The position numbers and the translations under genes were made by a program. Shown here piece after piece: positions 59,481 to 64,000 of a DNA stretch of 64,000 nucleotides (position 1 is its first letter; each line of letters starts with the position of its first letter). The notes under the pieces were generated by a model. It was not told the origin of the DNA. It searched no databases and saw only the letters and a program-made list of their open reading frames with translations. The DNA comes from Terebella lapidaria (taxonomy: Eukaryota > Annelida > Polychaeta > Terebellida > Terebellidae): the NCBI GenBank assembly GCA_949152475.1, contig OX424570.1, positions 7,800,181 to 7,864,180 on the forward strand, given 5' to 3'.

Positions 59481-60725
59481 ATCACAGGACTATGAAAGTC
59501 ATACCCCTTATATCACCGTCATATTGTTCTTGCTATCATGAAAAACGTTATTTCTGCCTCGCTGGAATCCAATTTTTTCGATATTCATGGCAAAAATTGA
59601 GTAGGGCATTAAGTTTGTTCATTGTAGCTCAGTTAAAGTTCGACCTTCTTGATAGTATTATATTGACATGTTACCCTTAACATTCGATAATGATGAAGTC
59701 TGTCACCTCCAACACGTCACCGGAAAAGATGAAAATCACATAATTGGCTATAACTCCGGCTGTACTTGATATTGATTTACCAAACTATTTTTGTATTTCT
59801 CCTTGACCAATTCCTGATCGTTTGGTGTACGGCCGATGGTCGTACGACGAAAACTCTCCTATCGCCCAATGTCGGAAAAATTGTAGGGGTCACGATTTTA
59901 TGATCCTGGATGTTCTGAAATTCAAGACTAGGACATGTTATGAAGCCATTTTCTATCTTTTTAAACAATTTTCGTTGAGGAGACGTGTCTTGATAATAGA
60001 AACAACATTGCGAAATTTTACAGCTCAATATTGAGCGACAAGGTCAAGGTCACTGAAAACGTCAAAATCGAATAGTCATAATAACTCGGCTTACATTCCA
60101 TATTATTTTCCCTTATTAATTTTGTATTTTTCTACAGTCAATTCCCCATGATTTGCTATATGATCGATGGTCGTACGATCCAAGTTCCCTATTATCGAAT
60201 AGAATATTGAACATACAGTATGCAGAATAAATCTTAGAGAAAATGCGAAGTTAGGGAGGTCAGTATCAAGAATTGAGTTCGTGGTCCAGAATAAGGTCAA
60301 AACAGAAAAATTGCAAGAATCATTACTTATGATATTTTTCCAATGATTAATTCCCAACCATTTGATATATGACCATGGTCGTACGACAAAAATCCCCGTA
60401 TATCGCCCAGGTCGAAAATGTAAGGGTGATCGGCTTTGATTTTACTGACTAAATCTGAAGGAGCGAGGGTCTGCGATCTCATTCTGATTTGGATTATGTT
60501 CAAAGGAAAAAATTGTTCGTGCGCCATTCGAAATCGCCCAGCTTCATGTCACATTGCATAAGAGGCATTATGCTCTATTTTATGTAAATATTGATCGAGT
60601 GGCTACAGACAGGACCCCTTGATTTGTGGGTTATGGAACAAGTATCATGCAATCAGTCAATCGGTGCAACTCGCATTGTATTACTACTGATAACAGAACC
60701 CATAATTTTGGCTTCCTAAGAGAGA
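59481..60725. repeat. Non-coding, with three degenerate repeats around GTCGTACGAC
   Basis: The palindromic core ATGGTCGTACGA occurs at 59836, 60167 and 60375, each preceded by CAATTCC-like and followed by ATCGCCCA-like words. This indicates a degenerate tandem or interspersed family with 200-330 bp spacing. Confidence 0.5.
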
Positions 60726-61024
60726 AGGAGCACATGTACAATTTAGTGGGCAATCCTGTTTCTCTATGATAATCAATGACAATGATGAGTTTATCAGTGG
60801 CACGAAATGATAAATACAGATGAAAAAAACATCTGGTGTGTGATAAAGAACACTTTTCCATCATAACCAATTGTCATTCCGGATCCAAAGTATGGGAAAT
60901 TAGTTGGTAATAAAATTGCCCACGTTATTGTACATCCAAGCCGCACCGTATTATAATATTTATGATGGTCATGATAGTTCACCGAAGCGTGAATCACCAT
61001 TCGACGCCAGTCACATACATTCAT
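60726..61024 (-). pseudogene. Unidentified conserved fragment, inverted match to 16049-16262
   Basis: The minus frame 61024-60794 (76 codons) includes RLGCTITWAILLPTNFPYFG and GSGMTIGYDGKVFFIT. The matching part in the 16 kb copy has the same reading apart from a 5-nt insertion. The hydrophobic, protein-like conservation suggests coding ancestry; function unknown. Confidence 0.35.
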
Positions 61025-61044
61025 GAGTGAATTGGACCCATGTA

Positions 61045-61560
61045 GCGCAGGTTATTACGGCTTCTTCTAACTTCATTGAAGATTAAAAAAGTGCCAGACG
61101 GATTAATTATTGTATACATTTAGTGGGTGAGTAGTATTAGTGGAGTAAGGTGCGCTACTTGGGCGTTGAATTGCATGAAAATCCTTTTTTGCTCACAATT
61201 GACCTTACGACGGTATATGCTTCCAGTTGTTTGTCCGAGAGGAGAACTATCGTTCGGTGATATTTGTCCGAGGTGTACGAGAAAAGGTGTTCAACCGTGA
61301 CAGTTGTAAGGTCGGTTGGTGTATGCTTTGAGTTGTTTGTCCGAGGGGATTACTATTGTTAGTCAATATTTGTCCGAGATGTACGCTCCGCAGAAAAGGT
61401 GTTCAACCATGACATTCGTAAGGTCAGTTGGTCCAAGTATCATACAATGCGCCTTCATCATACACTACTCGTCCACTAAATAGATGCCATTTAATCCGCC
61501 TGTCACCTTTTTAATCCTTATTGAATTTAGGAGAAGGCGCAGTGTATGATACTTGGGCCG
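61045..61560. mobile_element. Fold-back element with internal 106-bp tandem repeat
   Basis: The left arm (61045-61165) and right arm (61440-61560) are inverted and similar, sharing ATTGAAGATTAAAAAAGTGCC-type and TACTTGGGC words. Between them two units with GTTGTTTGTCCGAG (61226 and 61332) repeat in direct orientation to about 61432. Related to 36400-36740. Confidence 0.7.
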
Positions 61561-61872
61561 GTCAGGGCAACTCTTTTCTATTTCTATTCCCCATTCTCTT
61601 TCGCATTCACTTTTCATAAACTCTGCACCGGCTTTCCTGTGATTAACAATGAGAGCTAATCTCAAATAGCTAACTGAGTAGATCTATGTTTCTGGTGGAC
61701 TCGCACTGCGCTATTGAGCTGCTTTCTCCCCATGGTAACTTGTTTGTGAGTATTGCTCAAATGAAACCATATAAAAGTGAACGCGGCAAGAGGCGCATAT
61801 TTGCCAGAGAGATGATAAAATGCAGCACATGGAAAACACGGCATGTAGCTAATAATAACGCCTTTTCTGAGG
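61561..61872. other. Non-coding gap
   Basis: No recognisable feature. Small open frames on both strands are unsupported. Confidence 0.4.
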
Positions 61873-61881
61873 CTTTTTTAT

Positions 61882-62031
61882 CGATGTCTTCTAAACGCTG
61901 GTACGCTGGTATACTGGTACAAGCATTGTGAGTCTTATTGAGGCATACACGAAATGAGCAGTATTGTTGAGTTCATGCACGGGTCAATGCTTGTACCAGC
62001 ATACCAGTGTACCAGCGTTTAGAAGACATCG
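61882..62031. mobile_element. 150-bp Mutator-like MITE with 9-bp target duplication
   Basis: The 47-bp arms 61882-61928 and 61985-62031 are inverted with two mismatches, beginning CGATGTCTTCTAAACGC. Direct 9-bp repeats CTTTTTTAT flank it at 61873-61881 and 62032-62040. A 9-bp duplication with long TIRs fits Mutator-like elements. The transcript would form a strong hairpin. Confidence 0.85.
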
Positions 62032-62152
62032 CTTTTTTATGGACAAAGTGCACAGTGAACAGCTGAGATATTCACAAACTTAGCATTCTTCTCATCTTGT
62101 AGTAACCAACGCTGGCTGCATATGTATTCAAAACAAGAGATAAAAGGTATTC

Positions 62153-63069
62153 TATACTCTGATTTTTCTCGTTTACACCGTTGTTTTTGTTGAAATTTCT
62201 GCGATGATAAATGATATCATATTATTACTCGCCAAACTTCAACTGGGAGTCAAATGGCAATTTTCTACTAAATTTCATGCAAGCCCTGGGCTTATAATTG
62301 GGGAAAAGCTATTGTGTCGAATGAAATTTAACTCCATATATAAGCCAATGAGCTTATATTTGGGAAATAATTATGTTACGACTTTTATTTCGCACGCTTG
62401 AATTTACAATAAATTAGACGGGAAAGCACTTTTTTATGTTTATACAAACATTCATTCCAGTGTATAATCACGAATATTCATTGTCTTAAATGCACGCACG
62501 ACGAATAAAAATCTACACATATACATGCTTGTACATGCATGTAAGGGATAAAATCCAGCTGGTCACGTGTATACGTACTAGTGGCCCTAGGCAAGGCACA
62601 CGTAATTTTTTTTTATCAATTCAGTAGCTTATTCTAGGTGCCAACACTTACCAACGTCTCCTACGACAAACAAAACGCCAACTACGTTTTCCCCAAATAT
62701 AGGCCCAGTCCTGATGCGAGACAAATTTTTATTCCGTTTATAAGCCCATGGACCTATGCAAGAGTAGTACTCCCCTTGTATTAGCCCATGGGCTTATGAA
62801 AAGAGGGGCTTAAATACGGGGATCCCCGGTAGTTTGAATCATGATGGATGCAAACACGACTAAATTCCTGAATATGCTCAGATTTCAGAGATCCCGTTTT
62901 GGGCTGAAATTTGATATTGGGGTAGATTGCCAACTTTCTTAATTTTTGCCATAGAAGTCTGAAATTCAAAAGATTATCGCCGCTGACGTATGCCAAATAA
63001 TAATAAGGTAGCATTCAGCATTGCAAGAATATCAGCAAAAACGGGGTAAACGAGTCCGGAAAATCAGTA
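62153..63069. mobile_element. Palindromic MITE family, copy 4, with internal insertion
   Basis: The left arm starts TATACTCTGATTTTTCTCG. The right arm (62840-63069) contains TGCTCAGATTTCAGAGATCCC, GATTGCCAACTTTC and AACGGGGTAAACGAG, inverted family words. About 550 nt between 62285 and 62840 is foreign, with repeated AAGCCCATGGGCTTAT-like palindromes, suggesting a nested insertion. Confidence 0.7.
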
Positions 63070-63094
63070 TGTCCGAAGGGAAACGTATATGTAT

Positions 63095-63560
63095 TATCCT
63101 ACATTCCTTCTATAGAAGTGACCAAGCATGTCAATTGACCAAGGGATATTATCATGATGACACGTGGTGTATAATTGCTTGCTTCCGCAAATAGATGATA
63201 GAATATTCCACAGTCCCTGATCAACGCACCGAGTGAAGTGATCAGAGTGTACAATGTGAACAGACGATGGCCTAACACTTGATACTCCACTCACCGAGTC
63301 GCTGCTAGTTCCAATCATTCCGCTTATACATAATCTGTGTACGGTTGGAAAGATGAGATTCAAACCAGGTAAGGGTAGCTCCTCTGATGTTGTAGTCAGA
63401 GGAAGCATTGACAGGAGCAGGTTGTGATTAATAGTATCGAAGGCTGCTGATAAGTCAAGAAAATACCATCAGCCACGCCTGACGCTGGTCATCTGCCTGT
63501 AACAAGTCGGTGTGCACTTTGGCCAATGCAGTTTCTGTGCTATGGTGCCGCTGGTATGCA
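63095..63560 (-). pseudogene. CR1/L2-type LINE reverse transcriptase remnant
   Basis: Reading the minus strand across frames gives AYQRHHSTETALAKVHTDLL, then LSAAFDTINHNLLL (RT motif A), then WFESHLSNRTQ, then VLGHRLFTLYTLITSLGAL, the usual CR1/L2/Jockey order. The catalytic YADD position reads FAEAS, and stops and frameshifts occur between blocks. The 5' side is cut by the minisatellite at 63579. A dead fragment. Confidence 0.75.
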
Positions 63561-63578
63561 GAATGGCGTGTGTTGAAC

Positions 63579-63770
63579 CCACAAATGTTAAAACGCCCAC
63601 AAATGTGAAAACCCACAAATGTGAAAACAAATTTTGTAAATCACCCACAAATGTGAAAATATCATTACCCACAAATGTGAAAAAAAATCCACCCACAAAT
63701 GTGAAAAAAAAATTTAACCACAAATGTGAAAACGGTTTTTGTCATTTGCCCACAAATGTGAAAATCAAAC
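63579..63770 (+). repeat. Minisatellite of CCCACAAATGTGAAAA with variable gaps
   Basis: Eight copies of a 16-bp unit CCCACAAATGTGAAAA separated by 0 to about 24 nt of unrelated sequence. The unit contains an imperfect dyad (CACA...TGTG). The spacing is irregular, unlike a simple tandem array. An open frame through it (63512-63817) is probably incidental. Confidence 0.8.
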
Positions 63771-64000
63771 ACAGCATTATTGTCCTATACATTACCTCCA
63801 TAATACTACACGGGTAACTCCTAACAGCCTACTTAAATTAGGCTCCACCATAGAGAAACCTCTCATATGGGGAAGAATAAAGAATGACCCCTCCCTTGCT
63901 GCCACCAGGGCCACTTCCTCCATTCCCAATTCTCCTATTGAAGGAAGCAGACCTACTTATGCCTACTCTATATTTCTGTTTAATTTTATTGCTTGGATCG
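63771..64000. other. Right edge, non-coding
   Basis: Nothing recognised. Confidence 0.4.

Noticed and set aside
63579..63770. CRISPR-like array
   Set aside because: Repeats are 16 bp, spacers are irregular (0-24 nt), there are no cas genes and the context is a eukaryotic genome.

Overview
The window looks like a repeat-rich, gene-poor piece of an animal nuclear genome, most likely a marine invertebrate and perhaps a mollusc. The taxon is an inference from the mix of a Ty3/Gypsy element, a Penelope-like element without GIY-YIG, CR1-type LINE remnants and many fold-back elements. There is no prokaryotic gene organisation, no rRNA, no convincing tRNA gene and no complete host gene that I can recognise. 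Nearly all long open frames belong to mobile elements.

Region 1 (1-8875, minus strand) is most of a Ty3/Gypsy LTR retrotransposon. It has a 1.3 kb 5' LTR with TATA box and poly(A) signal, an 18-nt primer binding site matching the tRNA-Leu 3' end, gag, pol and an extra C2H2 zinc-finger ORF downstream of integrase. Its 3' LTR lies off the left edge. The copy is dead: gag has an in-frame stop, pol has a frameshift inside the integrase zinc-binding domain, and the first integrase catalytic Asp is His. An in-frame minisatellite fills the RNase H-integrase linker.

Region 2 (8876-51790, with breaks) is dominated by a locally duplicated segment of about 7 kb ('alpha'). Copy A is 8876-15700, copy B is 28775-29900 plus 36930-43570, and partial copies C, D and E lie between 44720 and 51790. 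Copy B is split by a 7.03 kb element (29901-36927) with 41-bp terminal inverted repeats and an apparent TA target duplication. That element contains a nearly intact Penelope-like reverse transcriptase ORF (750 aa), a truncated LINE and a palindromic MITE. A second, more diverged duplication ('beta') fills about 17.8-28.3 kb and carries two datable insertions: a TTAA-flanked MITE, and an element whose inner ORF resembles a hAT transposase tail.

Region 3 (51790-64000) is AT-rich sequence with fold-back and MITE insertions. These include a hAT-type MITE with a perfect 8-bp target duplication, a 150-bp Mutator-like MITE with a 9-bp duplication, an AT-rich fold-back made of 20-bp repeats, a decayed CR1-like LINE and an unusual short-repeat minisatellite.

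Because the duplications supply uninterrupted sister copies, several insertions can be checked against an empty site. A few short open frames persist between duplicated copies and could be relics of a host gene family: a Cys-containing 72-codon frame, a transmembrane-like frame, and a fragment shared in inverted orientation by 16.0 kb and 60.8 kb. None has a function I can name.
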